Made by a program: the position numbers and the translations under genes. Positions 1 through 10,659 of a stretch of DNA of 64,000 nt are shown here, piece by piece. The DNA is from Helianthus annuus (lineage: Eukaryota; Streptophyta; Magnoliopsida; Asterales; Asteraceae): NCBI RefSeq assembly GCF_002127325.2, contig NC_035433.2, positions 78,310,079-78,374,078 of the forward strand. Direction: 5' to 3'. Numbering within the stretch: the stretch's first letter is position 1; each line of letters begins with the position of its first letter. Under the pieces are notes generated by a model. That model did no database searches, was not told the origin of the DNA, and saw nothing but the letters and a program-made list of their open reading frames with translations.

Positions 1-440
1 GATAAAGTGTTCCATATTTACAATAGTCCGAATTTGATTTGTCCGGATTTATAGTTGTGAGGATTCCGAATTTAATCAAGTGTCAGGGTGTGTGAGTGTC
101 CGAACTTATAATTGTGACTTAACATTTATGAATTTGTGAACTTGATAGTATTTCGAATTTGTGATTTAATTTGTTTCGAATTTAGCACTTGTCTCACAAA
201 GTTGGAACTTAACCAGTCGACATATTTAGTTATAAATGTTTTTATGTGCAGAAATTGTTCTGTGAACAATCTTTGAACACAAACTGCATGGTTAGATTCC
301 TTTAAATTTTAGAAAAAAACAAGTTTTGGACATTATATATCATTTGATTTCTAATCTCAAGACATGTTTAACGGTACATTTTAGTAAAAATAAGTTTCGG
401 TAAATATGTTACAGTTTTTAACCAGTCGGTTGCGTTAAAA
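1..440 (+). other. RE1 untranslated leader with degenerate GTCCGAATTT words
   Basis: No coding potential is visible. Variants of a 10-base word, GTCCGAATTT, recur about every 30-60 bases in the first 240 bases (near 26, 41, 66, 98, 152 and 174). The same word, as AAACTCGGAC on the plus strand, fills the leader of the minus-strand element RE6. This supports RE1 and RE6 belonging to one lineage. Confidence 0.55.
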
Positions 441-1642
441 ATGTCAAATATGTCAAATCTGAATGAGTTGTTGAGGATGGAGCATGAAGTTGGCACTACT
501 AACAAACCATCAAAGATGATGAAGGTAGAAAATTAACTTACATGGAAATACAGATTTCGGCCTGTTGAATATCAAGATACACGGATGTGGATTTGTATTT
601 TGGATGGGTACGTGAACCCAACTCATGAGTTTGAAGGAAGACAACAATTCACTGCATATGTTAATATGGAAGTCAAAGAGAAGAAGACGTATGAAGCAGA
701 GAAGAGAGCTCTTGCTGCTTTAAAAATTTCTCTACCTGATGGCATTAAAAATACCTTTAAGAGATATACTACCTCGAAAAAGATGTTGGATGCGTTAGAG
801 AAGAGGTATGAGGGCAATTCTGATGTGAAAAAGAATAAGGTAGATCTGTTGAATAAACAATTTGTTGTCTTTAAATGCATGAGAAATGAGTCTCTAGAAG
901 AGATCATCACAAGGTTTTATAATCTGATGTTAGAGATAGACTACTATGACATAGAAGGGTATACTGACACTGAGATAAATGACAAGTTACTATATGCTCT
1001 GCCTGCTAAGTGGGATATTTATACCACCATGATAAAGGGTGAGGCTAATTACGAGACTAAAGATTTAGAACAGGTTGTTGGGAAACTGAGAGCTTATGGG
1101 TTCAACATTATGAAGAAGGAAACACGGAATGATCAGGTTGAACATCCGGGAGTCTATAAAGGAATTCCATCTTCATCTTCTCACAACGCTTCTAGTGATT
1201 CAGCAACTGCATTTCTCTCATGTGAAGATGAAAATGTTATCACTGATACTGTTGGTGAACTGTGTTTTGTTGCTGCTTCAGGAGGATCAACAGGGGGAAA
1301 GTGACCACAATCTAGTAACAATAACAGCAGTACTAGGTCTATGCCTCTGAGTGTCAAGGCTGCTAAAGAACATCTCGCTTTGCTTGCTTCGTTTGTTGCT
1401 TCATACGAGAATTACATTTAGGGAAGAATATTTGATCCAACTACTTTTGATGAAGATTATGATCAGATTGACCCTGATGATCTAGAGGAGATGGATCTAC
1501 AGTGGCAGATGGCCATGATCTCTAGAAGAGTTAAGAGATTCATGAATAGGACAGGTAGAAAGTTTGTTGGAAAGAATGTTGGTTTTGACAAGTACAAATT
1601 CAGGTGTTATAACTGTCAGAATTATGGACACTTTGCTAGGGA
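441..1642 (+). pseudogene. RE1 gag, 5' part (UBN2-type capsid domain and first zinc knuckle)
   Basis: The start is placed at 441 because the first residues after it match the N-terminal layout of copia Gag. An in-frame TAA occurs near 533, after which the frame is open from 585 to 1304. The 239-residue stretch matches the UBN2/DUF4219 Gag domain: a tryptophan-rich start, a KRYEGN-like motif, QFVVFK, and an alpha-helical end. A stop near 1420 breaks the next part. A CCHC knuckle ([14 protein letters not shown]) is encoded at about 1606-1647, exactly where RE2 is inserted. The native protein would bind and package element RNA. Confidence 0.8.
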
Positions 1643-1647
1643 ATGTC

Positions 1648-2086
1648 TGTAGGATCGTTTTCAGACCCGAACGAGTCGTTTAGAGGAGTTTTGATCAGTT
1701 TCAGAGGCGGAAACTAAGAAACTGACTTAGAAAGAGCTTGTAATTCACTTTAAACACCTTTAAATTGATATAACACTGATTACATGCAAGAATCAAACCG
1801 GCAGCACCTCAGTATGATTTTTCAGAAACTGTTACAAATGATTTCACTCGAAAGGTATTTATAGTAGATTCCGCTCGAAAGTGTCCATGATCAGTTCAAT
1901 CGAAATCACTATGTTGTGATTCCGCTTGAAACTGCCTAACATCATTTCAAGCGAAATAATCTTCTTCAAGCGAAATCTGCTTAAATCAACCTTAACTCTT
2001 CTATTTTCTCGTACAACGTGCCCTGATCTAAACATTCTAGTACAAGACTCGATATAAGACGAAGTCAACAGATGCATGCACTAACA
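1648..2086 (-). repeat. RE2 3' LTR (left copy)
   Basis: Begins TGTAGGATCG and ends CACTAACA, matching 8258-8700. It contains variants of a family word, TTCAAGCGAAAT or its reverse, at about six places. A TATA-like segment (minus strand CTATAAATACC) lies near 1853-1865. Confidence 0.9.
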
Positions 2087-4026
2087 AACTCCCCCTCAGA
2101 TGTTGACGAGTCTTTCGTGTCGAGTCTTCACATCTTCAGTCTTTATCAGTCTTTGGGCTTCACTCTTTCTATCAGCATCAACAGACTCCCCTAACAATGT
2201 GCTGGCATTCCTTAAGTTCATCAGCATCATCTACTTCAGGATCGAAACTTGTTTCATGCTTTATCCACAGAGTCCTCAGGTATCGGAACCTGGCTCTCTT
2301 TAAGATGTTGTTCCAAGATCGTGACCTGACTTTCATCCAACTCAAGATCTTTAAAGCCAGCTCCTACTTAAACCTACACAATCTCTACCTCAAAATAAAA
2401 TTTCACACATTTAACATTTCAAATTTAGGTATTCAGACTCCCCCTCAAGTGTCACTATAATCTAGATGAACCATTTGTAGATTTGATTAAAACATATTTG
2501 TTTCCAAACACAGACTCTCCCTCACAAAAATGTCATCTTGTTTAGCACTTGGAACTTTGAAAATCAACTTTTCAACATCAGTTGTCGAAAATCTTTTTGA
2601 ATTTTTCAAACTTTATGCTAAAACACACTGAAACTCTTTTTGACTTTTAAAATGAAAGAGATAAATGCAGTAAAGAAATATTTACAGACAATATTTTTGC
2701 GAGTTTGTGTAAGAGGATCATATCAATTCACTTAGATTGTCAGTATATTGGTCCACTTAAATTTTCACACAAAGTTCAATTTTTTCGAGATACGAGGTTA
2801 ATGTTTTAAGCACTTGAACTTATTTGTGTGTCCCACTACTTGAATATACTGCCATATCCAGATCCCAATATTCAGTCTTACAGGTGAATATACCACAGAT
2901 GATATATGTAAAGGGGTTAGATGCGAAACCGTGAGAGCTCAGGTCAGAACTTCCGTTCAGCAGAGAGATGACGGCTCGACCTTAGGTGTGTCCCCTTTAG
3001 AGGATCTTTTCTTCAACAGCAATGATTATCAATTTTATTGTTTAATCATTTTTGCTGAGGGCTGCGCTATATTTCAAGCAATTTGCAAAGTATTATGCGG
3101 GGACTAGGTCAGAATTTCCATTTAGCAGAAGTCCTGGGATAATACCCCAGATATCACTGAGTATAAAGACCTAGTATCTCAGAAAGAGGGACCTTCTAAA
3201 CAAGATTTAAGGGGTTACCTATATATCCAAGAAATGTTAACCACGAAACAAGCAAGTTTGAAATTTTAAGTTTATATCTCGTCACAATCTACTAAATGTG
3301 TAAAAACCTACTGGCATATCATCACTGAGATTGTTTATCACATTTTTAACTTTCCATTTCTTTAGCATGTTGTGACAGTCCACTGATATACTATCATTTC
3401 CTCTTTTTGTCAACAAAACTCATTTTTGATTTATCAAGTTTTTGGCTTTTCAAATTTTCTAATGTTTTTGGATTTTCTGAAATTTCTTACTCCCCGTAAA
3501 ATTCAAACACATTTAAAGAAATTTGAAAACAAACGGTACCGAAAATGACAACCGATATCGAAACACTTCTATTCGCCATCCACTAGGCATAAATAATCAG
3601 AGCTCCCCCTATCAACAAACTATTTTCCCATTTATATTTCAAAACACTTAAGTTTGTTTTAATCAAAATGGTTTTTCCGGAAAATAAGTTTTGTTTTAAC
3701 CACTTGTAGTTTAGGGGTAAACTTCCTCACTTTGTTCAATTTTTTTCAATGATGAACCCCAATTTTAACCACTTGTAGGAAATCAAGTTCAACTTAATGT
3801 CCCTGATTTACCACTTGTAGAAATACTTCATCTACACAAATTCATTTTAACCATAAAGATGCCGATTCCTGCTTCACACTTACGAACCTGGAAGCTCCGG
3901 CAAGTCACACTTTACCTGTAAAATTTAAAAATTTTAAGATTCATTTCACAAAAACAAATTTAACAAGAATGATGCCGATTCCTGATCCGCGATTACAAAC
4001 TTGGGATCTCCGGCATGTCACACTTT
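2087..4026 (-). other. RE2 non-coding 3' region with diverged conserved module and several PPT-like tracts
   Basis: No credible gene. Reading on the minus strand, about 3500 to 2690 is a diverged copy of the module found after pol in RE6, RE3 and RE7. It shares the segment ATGATAGTATATCAGTGG and the GAATATAC/GGTGAATATACC regions. Pyrimidine tracts that read as PPTs on the minus strand occur at about 2089, 2434 and 3605. Three copies of ACCACTTGTAG, equal to the LTR-end/PBS junction, lie at 3698, 3767 and 3810. A ~100-bp imperfect tandem duplication spans about 3860-4024. Confidence 0.55.
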
Positions 4027-5286
4027 TCAATGAAAGAAAATGTCCACCCAAGCCTGACCAACCTTGGGTGACACCAACTCATCTGCCATTGGGGTGTAAG
4101 TTGCTTTCTTTGCGACATAAAAATCTTTTACCCCTTTGGCCTTTTCTTCGACCATCTTCCCAAAAATTTTCTTAACATTTCCGTTAAACGCTTTCTCAAC
4201 ATCAAAGTCATTCTCTTCAGAATAAAATTGATTTGAGATTTCAACATTTCCAACTTTTGATTTTAAATTCTCAGTCCGCAATGGTGGAAAATGAACATCA
4301 TCCAAAGGCGGAACTGAGTTTTCATCATTTTTAACAACATGTGGCTCCTCTGATTTTGTGGAATCAGACTCATAGCCAGATTTTACATCTGATTTCTTAA
4401 CAACCCATTTTTGGTTGTCAAGCTTCACACTTTTCCTGTAAAACCTTTTCGAACATTCACCAACTTCATATGTTGAGTTTTTAAACACTTTAAATCTCTC
4501 AATTGGGGGTTCGGTTTTATCAACAACTACTTCTTTCAGTTTTTCAGAAACTCCCTGTTTTGTTTTTGTTGCTAATGGACAGTTCCATGCAATGTGACCA
4601 AACTCATTGCATCTAAAACAGGTTCTTGTCTATCTTTGCTCATAAACTTCATGAGCTTCACTTTTCTTCTTCTCAGCAAGAAATTCTTGATTTGATTGTC
4701 TCCAAATTGAGCTTTTCTTTTCTTCTTCAGCAGACGGTCCTGAAACAAATTTTATATTTTTAGGAACTTTTCCATTTTTATAATTTTCAGGTGGAATAAA
4801 ACCAAGACCTTTCTTTTTGTAGTTACCATTATGGTTTGGTTTCTTTTGAAAACCAGAACCAGAATTGTAACCCTTTTTCTTGTTTAATAGCTGTTGGACT
4901 CTTGACGTGTATTTTTTAGGTTTTCCAGTAAGATTTAAATCTTTTATTTCAGAAATATTTATTTCTGTCATTTTGAAAACCTTTTTAATCATTTCAAATC
5001 TAACACTTCTTATTGGAAATTCTTTATCAAAATATAATTTGTCAGAATCATTCAAAGTATATGCAACTTCAAATGTTTCGTCATTCAAATTTGATTTTGA
5101 CAACAAAAATTCTTTACTATAAACCCGTTTTCCTGATGACTTTGAACTTTTTCCAGACGAACTCGAACTCCCGACAGACAAACATGAACTTTCGGACTCG
5201 GACTTTGACACTGACTCCTCGTCCTTATCCAACACCTGATCGACCACTCTTTTTATTAATTTGGACTCATGATCTATGTCGGACAC
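4027..5286 (-). pseudogene. RE2 gag, C-terminal part with second zinc knuckle
   Basis: Two minus-strand open stretches (5286-4630 and 4488-4027) are separated by a frame change. Between them, at about 4625-4570, a CCHC knuckle (CFRCNEFGHIAWNC) is encoded. The first stretch is serine-rich and then lysine-rich, as in the Gag linkers of RE6 and RE7. The last residues (GQAW) match the AWV ending of gag in RE1, RE6 and RE7. Pol sequence that should follow is absent. Confidence 0.7.
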
Positions 5287-5360
5287 TGTGAATGTGATGT
5301 CAATGTTGTCTGGTAATACATCGGTTAACTCGGACTCTAACTTTATATTGACTGCCTTTT

Positions 5361-7100
5361 TTACTTGTTCCTCATTCGGTTTTCTAGGCTAGTACCCTTC
5401 CAAAATTGGAGGCGGACACTTATTGTAACAGACACCCTGTTTCTTACCGGTATCCTTTTTCTTCTTTGGTTGTTCGTCTTTAAACGTCTCAAAACCTGCA
5501 ATAGTTGGATAATTCTGTCAATTAAATAATCAAAACTTGTATAACTTCTCAGTAAACGTCTGATTCTTTCATATTCAGCTTTCTTAGTTTCCAACTCTTG
5601 CTTCCATTTTGCACATTCTTCAATATAAAAATTTATCTCTTTCTGCTTTGACATCATTGTAGCATTCATCATCTTCAAAGCATCTTCTCTCTCAGAATTT
5701 GTCTTCTGCAAACTATTCACAGTTCTGTTCAAAACATCATACGACTCTTTCACATTCTTAACATCGAACAACAACTTTTCTTTCAATTTTTCTGATTCAC
5801 TAAACCTCTCGTCTTTTTCTTCACATTGTTTGCAAGATACTGAACATGTAAGACATGGTTTTGTGACTTCAACAATCTTTTTGACCTCCACAATCTTCTC
5901 GACTTCAACTATTTTCTCCACTTCAACTATCTTCTCAACAATCTTGATTTCTTTCATTTCTTTTGCAGCTTCTCTCTCTTTGAATTTCTTCAGTTTATCA
6001 GCAAAATAAAATTTAAAACTGTCAGAAGATAAATGAGTTTTTCCAACATTTATCTGTTCAATTTCTTCATCATCATCACTGCATTCTGTTGAACTGTTTT
6101 CTAAAGAAACAGATTCTTCATCTTGACTTTTCTCTACATCAGATAACACGACTATCCATTCCTTCATCAACTCTGGCTTTTGAACAATCTGAGCAATGAA
6201 AGCTTTAACATTGGAATCAGCTGGAATGTACTTGTCCCAGCTAAAACCTAGAGCTACGATCTCATCATCTTGATCAATAATGCCATAATAAGCTTTCTTA
6301 TTTGCATCTTCGATCATTTTTCCATGTGCGGTTTGTGAATCCTTTTGTTGATGCGGTTGATTGTTGATTTGTTGATATATAGCCTTTCGATAGTAATCAT
6401 CTTTTCCAAAAGGATTCTTTGCTCCACTAGGCTCCTGATTTTTGCACTCTCTCTTGAAGTGACCTTTCTCCCTGCATTTAAAACAAGTAACTTTAGATTT
6501 ATCAAAACCTAAAGCTGAAAGATGAGCATCCAAAAAGTCATTTCTTCCTGTTATCATTTTGAATTTTTCAGCTCGTCTTAGAACACTCGCTAAAGCCCAT
6601 TTTATATCTATTAGTTCCAATTCTTCTGCATCAACCTGGTCGTAATCTTCCTTTGTTAGCATCGGATTGCCAATTCTTCCAGCAATCAATCCTTCGTAGG
6701 ATTCCAACGCAGTAACCAACAATGCCATATGACTTTTTACAACTTCTTCTGAAAAATTTTGTCCATTTTGAAGATGTAATGCCACATTGCATTGAATCAT
6801 ATGCCCACTACCAACAGTTGCACTTTGAACACTTGGAGGATTTACATTTGAAAATCCACTAGTGTTGACTGAACTTTGACTAATAGATCCGGATGAATTT
6901 CCTGAACTAAAAGCAGTTTGAATCTTTGGACTAGCCTCAACAGTTTGAACATTTCCTTTGTAATAAAGTTTGATATCTTGTTGATGACTTGAGCTGTTCA
7001 TTCTGACTATCTTTTGCTGCTCAAGATCCTGTGCCTCAAGCTTTTCAATAAACTGAGCAATTGACAACCTACTAAACTCTCCAGAATTCTTTAAGATCAT
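5361..7100 (-). CDS. RE2 Gag, central 579-residue open stretch (zinc knuckle, coiled coil)
   Basis: The longest open frame in RE2. It starts within the Gag sequence, so the first Met is not the native start. In order: a Ser/Thr-rich linker; the segment with MLTKEDYDQVDAEELELIDI that precedes the first knuckle in copia Gags; a CCHC knuckle (CFKCREKGHFKREC) near residues 206-219; an acidic part; and a repeat of EKIVEV units near residues 390-415, followed by a long charged coiled coil. The protein would be a nucleocapsid-like RNA binder. Upstream and downstream parts are out of frame, so full Gag cannot be made from this copy. Confidence 0.75.
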   Translation of the reverse strand: MILKNSGEFSRLSIAQFIEKLEAQDLEQQKIVRMNSSSHQQDIKLYYKGNVQTVEASPKIQTAFSSGNSSGSISQSSVNTSGFSNVNPPSVQSATVGSGHMIQCNVALHLQNGQNFSEEVVKSHMALLVTALESYEGLIAGRIGNPMLTKEDYDQVDAEELELIDIKWALASVLRRAEKFKMITGRNDFLDAHLSALGFDKSKVTCFKCREKGHFKRECKNQEPSGAKNPFGKDDYYRKAIYQQINNQPHQQKDSQTAHGKMIEDANKKAYYGIIDQDDEIVALGFSWDKYIPADSNVKAFIAQIVQKPELMKEWIVVLSDVEKSQDEESVSLENSSTECSDDDEEIEQINVGKTHLSSDSFKFYFADKLKKFKEREAAKEMKEIKIVEKIVEVEKIVEVEKIVEVKKIVEVTKPCLTCSVSCKQCEEKDERFSESEKLKEKLLFDVKNVKESYDVLNRTVNSLQKTNSEREDALKMMNATMMSKQKEINFYIEECAKWKQELETKKAEYERIRRLLRSYTSFDYLIDRIIQLLQVLRRLKTNNQRRKRIPVRNRVSVTISVRLQFWKGTSLENRMRNK

Positions 7101-7261
7101 GAGATAAGTACCCCATTCCTTCTGTGGTAATGCGTCAGCTAACTTCTCAACCCATTCTGCTGGAGTCTTAGTAATTTTTCAACTGAGACATAGTACTCAC
7201 AAGATGACAATATCTCTCAATGAGAGTCTTTGTAGATTCACTAAGCATGCATGTAAACAAC

Positions 7262-7672
7262 TCAAATTCTTTTTTCAACAAAGAAGCTTTCCAAGTGCAT
7301 TCCATATAGAATAAGCACTGTCATCTCGGTACTTCCTTCAAACTTCTTCTCAAGTGCATTCCATATAGAATAAGCATTGTCATCATGTTGAAGCAACACA
7401 AATATATCCTCTTTTACAGCTTGTATTAACAGGCTTATCATCATTTTCTCTCCTTTATAACTATCATTCTCTTTGTCTGTAAACTAGGAGATAATTTTGT
7501 CCTGATTCAAAGCATTCTGTGGTCTAACATATCTTGTTTCAATGCTTTCCCAAGCTCTCAGATGGTTTGCCTGAACCCAATTCTCGAAACGTTTCTTCCA
7601 TCCATAATATTCTTCCATTCCCATAAGTTTCGGGGGTTTTTGTAAAGTTCCGGTTTTGTTTTCCAAGGTCAT
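7262..7672 (-). pseudogene. RE2 gag, N-terminal fragments
   Basis: Two short minus-strand frames (7672-7484 and 7444-7262) encode the start of Gag (MGMEEYYGWKKRFENWV) and the UBN2 portion with a KKFEGS motif. They are broken by a stop and a frameshift. An ~80-bp segment around 7290-7385 is imperfectly duplicated: the phrase encoding YSIWNALEKKFEGS occurs twice, which scrambles this part of Gag. Confidence 0.65.
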
Positions 7673-8243
7673 GTTTTAAGCAATGGCAGCCGGAGTACTC
7701 GGGGATGTAGCAAACGCGTTGTAAAACTCTTCTTCCATGATTCGATATCACGTTTTTCAAAATCAGCACTTTCAAATGGAATACCTTGTTCAAGCGGAAC
7801 CTGTTCAAGTGGAATCACCTAAAACAAAAACAAAACTTCAAGCGAAATAAGTTGTTCAAGCGGAATAAGGTTTTGAAGCGGAATCAGGTTTTTCGAGCGA
7901 AATCACTGATTTCGCTTTAAACCTTTCAAGCGGAATAGGTAACTTGGTGCGGAATCACCAGAAACTCGAGCGGAATAAGAGATTTCGCTTGAAATCTCAA
8001 GCGAAATAAGACAAATTCGAGCGGAATCACCGAAGATCGTTCAAGCGGAATAACAACTTATGTCCATTTTTACTAATTTTAAGCTGAATTTTGCTATGAA
8101 ACTTTCAAGGGTTTGTTAAATTGCAATTTTACACATTCTGTGAAAAATTTGGCCAATTTTAACTGTGAAAACTTGTTGAATTTGAAAAGAAGGTGTAGAA
8201 ACAGAAATTTTCAAGCTGAATCGGAAAGAACTCCTCCTCCTGA
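7673..8243 (-). other. RE2 untranslated leader with repeated TTCAAGCGGAAT words
   Basis: Non-coding stretch between PBS and gag. Roughly fifteen variants of TTCAAGCGGAAT, or the reverse ATTTCGCTTGAA, occur between 7790 and 8060. The same word is present in both LTRs of this element and not in the other elements here. Confidence 0.6.
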
Positions 8244-8255
8244 GCTCTGATACCA
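8244..8255 (-). promoter_or_regulatory. RE2 primer binding site (tRNA-Met-i)
   Basis: The reverse complement reads TGGTATCAGAGC, the canonical plant copia PBS, two bases inside the 5' LTR. It fixes the element's orientation as minus. Confidence 0.9.
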
Positions 8256-8257
8256 CT

Positions 8258-8700
8258 TGTAGGATCGTTTTCAGACCCGAACGAGTCGTTTAGAGGAGTT
8301 TTGATCAGTTTCAGAGGCGGAAACTAAGAAACTGACTTAGAAACAGCTTGTAATTCACTTTAAACACCTTTTAGATTGATATAACACTGATTACACACAA
8401 GAATCAAACCGGCAGCACCTCGGTATGATTTTCAGAAACTGTTACAAATGATTTCGCTCGAAAGGTATTTATAGTATTGAGATTCCGCTCGAAAGTGTCC
8501 ATGATCAGTTCAAGCGAAATCACTATGTTGTGATTCCGCTTGAAACTGCCTAACATCATTTCATGCGAAATAATCATCTTCAAGCGAAATCAGCTTAAAT
8601 TAACCTTAACTCTTCTATTTTCTCGTACAACGTGCCCTGATCTAAACATTCTAGTACAAGACTCGATATAAGACGAAGTCGACAGATGCATGCACTAACA
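8258..8700 (-). repeat. RE2 5' LTR (right copy)
   Basis: Direct repeat of 1648-2086, with TG...CA ends. A TATA-like box on the minus strand (CTATAAATACC) lies near 8465-8477. Repeated TTCAAGCGAAAT words flank it. Confidence 0.9.
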
Positions 8701-8705
8701 ATGTC

Positions 8706-10656
8706 AAAGACCAAAAGCAGAGTATCGCCCTAACTCATCTTTCAAGATTCTCCATGTCAAGGTTCAAGCAACAGGAATGCATCAAATAACACTGGCTCAA
8801 AAGCTTTGATCTCTACTACACATGAGACATCTTATGACTGGAGCATTCATCTAGAAGGTGATGAAAACATCACACAGGCTTTCATGGCAGAGATTGCCAA
8901 AGTTGATGATGCAGAAGAAAACGTAGATGCTGAAGTAGAGAAGGAGACTGATGTTGATCAGACAGAAGTTCAAGAGGAAGAGTTAAATTCTGATGAAGAG
9001 AAAGATGTTGAAGAAAAGAAGAAGGCCGCTGAATTTGCTGGTTACATGGCCTGCTTAAGCAAATCAACAGGAGAGGTAAATTCCAATCATGTTAGTTTAG
9101 TTTGATTAAAATGTCGTGAATTACCAAGTGAGGTTGATATGTTAACAAAACAAAATCAAAGTATGATAAACGATCTGTCGAACTTAAAAGAGTCAAACTT
9201 CTTTGTAAAAAGAAATGAATCTTTATATTTGAAGAAAATAAATGGTTATGAAAATGAAATAAACATTTTAACCTGCAAATTAAATGAAAATCTTCAAATT
9301 ATTTACTTAGCTCATGGTACAATGAGTGAGAAAACAAAAGAGATTTCTGATAAATGCAAAGAGTTGGCAGAAGCACAACTGAAAATTGTTGAACTTCAAA
9401 AGAAATTAAGTCAATTCAGAGATTCATCTTTTGTAATGAAACACATGATGAGTGGCTTACAGAAAAGTACTAACAAGAAGAATGTGGGCTTCCAGGGTTT
9501 CAATGAAGTTCCACCACCTCTTAGTCATGACTATTCGTTCTTACCGGATGAAGATGATTTAATAGGCTTTGTATCAACTACACCTGATGTTGTGGATCAA
9601 ATCACTGTCAATGCACCTAGTAGTTCAACATCAAAACATTACGTTGTGTCTGAAAATGATGATGTTAATGTCAAGAAGGAAAATAATAGGGAACCAGTTT
9701 TCAAAACCAAAAATGCACCTCCTAGAAATAAAAAAAACAAACTTTTGTTAAAAGGTTAATTTTGTTCAAGGAAGTGACATGAAAAATGAAACAATTGTTA
9801 TTGAAAATGAATCAAATGTGCAGTTGGCTAAAAATAAAAACTTAGAGAAATCTGAAATTGTGCAAACTAAATAAGATCCTTCTAAGGCTTCATCATCATC
9901 TCATCATTTGAAGGATCTAGTCTAAAGGCTTCGGTGAAGAAGCCTTCGGCTTAGAGATCAAGATCGTGCTTCAAATGCCACACCAAAAGATATGTAGCAG
10001 GTTGTTATCCTTACAAAAAGGGTGAAGCACCAGTGAGTGATATCAAGAGAGAAAAATCACCAGAAAAGAAAGGTGATGGTGAGCAAAAATTGTCTAACTC
10101 ACCAAAGACATCTGCTCCTAAGCAACAATAGGATGTTGCTGCTGGTGTAGATACGATTAAAACATGAACTCAACAAATTCCTCGTTTTCAAAGAAATCAA
10201 CAAAGGTTTCGGCTTGAATCTACATCAGGCAGATATGAGAGAGCTAGAAGTAGTTCATCAAGAATGAATAATTTTAATGGCCAATCAAGTAATTTCAGAA
10301 GTCAAGGTCAATATCAAAATCGATACCAGAATAATGGTGGTCAAAATTTTTATAACAATAGCTTTAGAAATTATAAGAATCAAAATTCTTGGAATCAATC
10401 GAGAGTTCAATCGAACTCGGGATATGTGTGTCAAAACTCAAGGTCTCAAAACCAAAATTTCCAAAGTTCATAGAGTCTAAACATGCATAGGAAACCTCAG
10501 GAGCAGAGAACTCATGGAAATCAAACCCCATTTCCATCAACAGGTCCTAGTTCCAAGACTCCAGTAAGGAGTGATGGATATTGGATAGATGTTCAGGTAG
10601 TTGATGAATCTGGAAGACCCAAGACCATTAAGGCTTGGGTCCCCCAGTCTATGTAA
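8706..10656 (+). pseudogene. RE1 gag, 3' part
   Basis: Continuation of RE1 gag after the RE2 insertion. Open pieces at 8806-9105 (acidic), 9139-9759 (coiled coil, then VPPPLSHDYSFLPDEDD) and 10264-10473 (Asn/Gln-rich) are separated by stops. A degenerate knuckle is encoded near 9966-10010 (CFKCHTKRYVAGC, with the His replaced). The C-terminal signature GRPKTIKAWVPQSM ends at the TAA at 10654-10656, matching gag ends in RE6 and RE7. Confidence 0.75.
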
Positions 10657-10659
10657 AGT

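Larger units (their letters stand above)
1648..8700 (-). mobile_element. RE2: pol-less copia-type LTR element nested in RE1 gag
   Basis: The element has two similar LTRs (439 and 443 bp) in direct orientation, flanked by a 5-bp duplication ATGTC (1643-1647 and 8701-8705). A reverse-complement PBS sits next to the right LTR and a PPT (reverse of AACTCCCCCTC) next to the left one, so it reads on the minus strand. The 6.2-kb interior holds a broken gag and a long non-coding 3' part. I see no integrase, RT or RNase H. Roughly fifteen differences separate the LTRs, so it is not recent. It resembles gag-only (TR-GAG type) non-autonomous elements. Confidence 0.9.
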
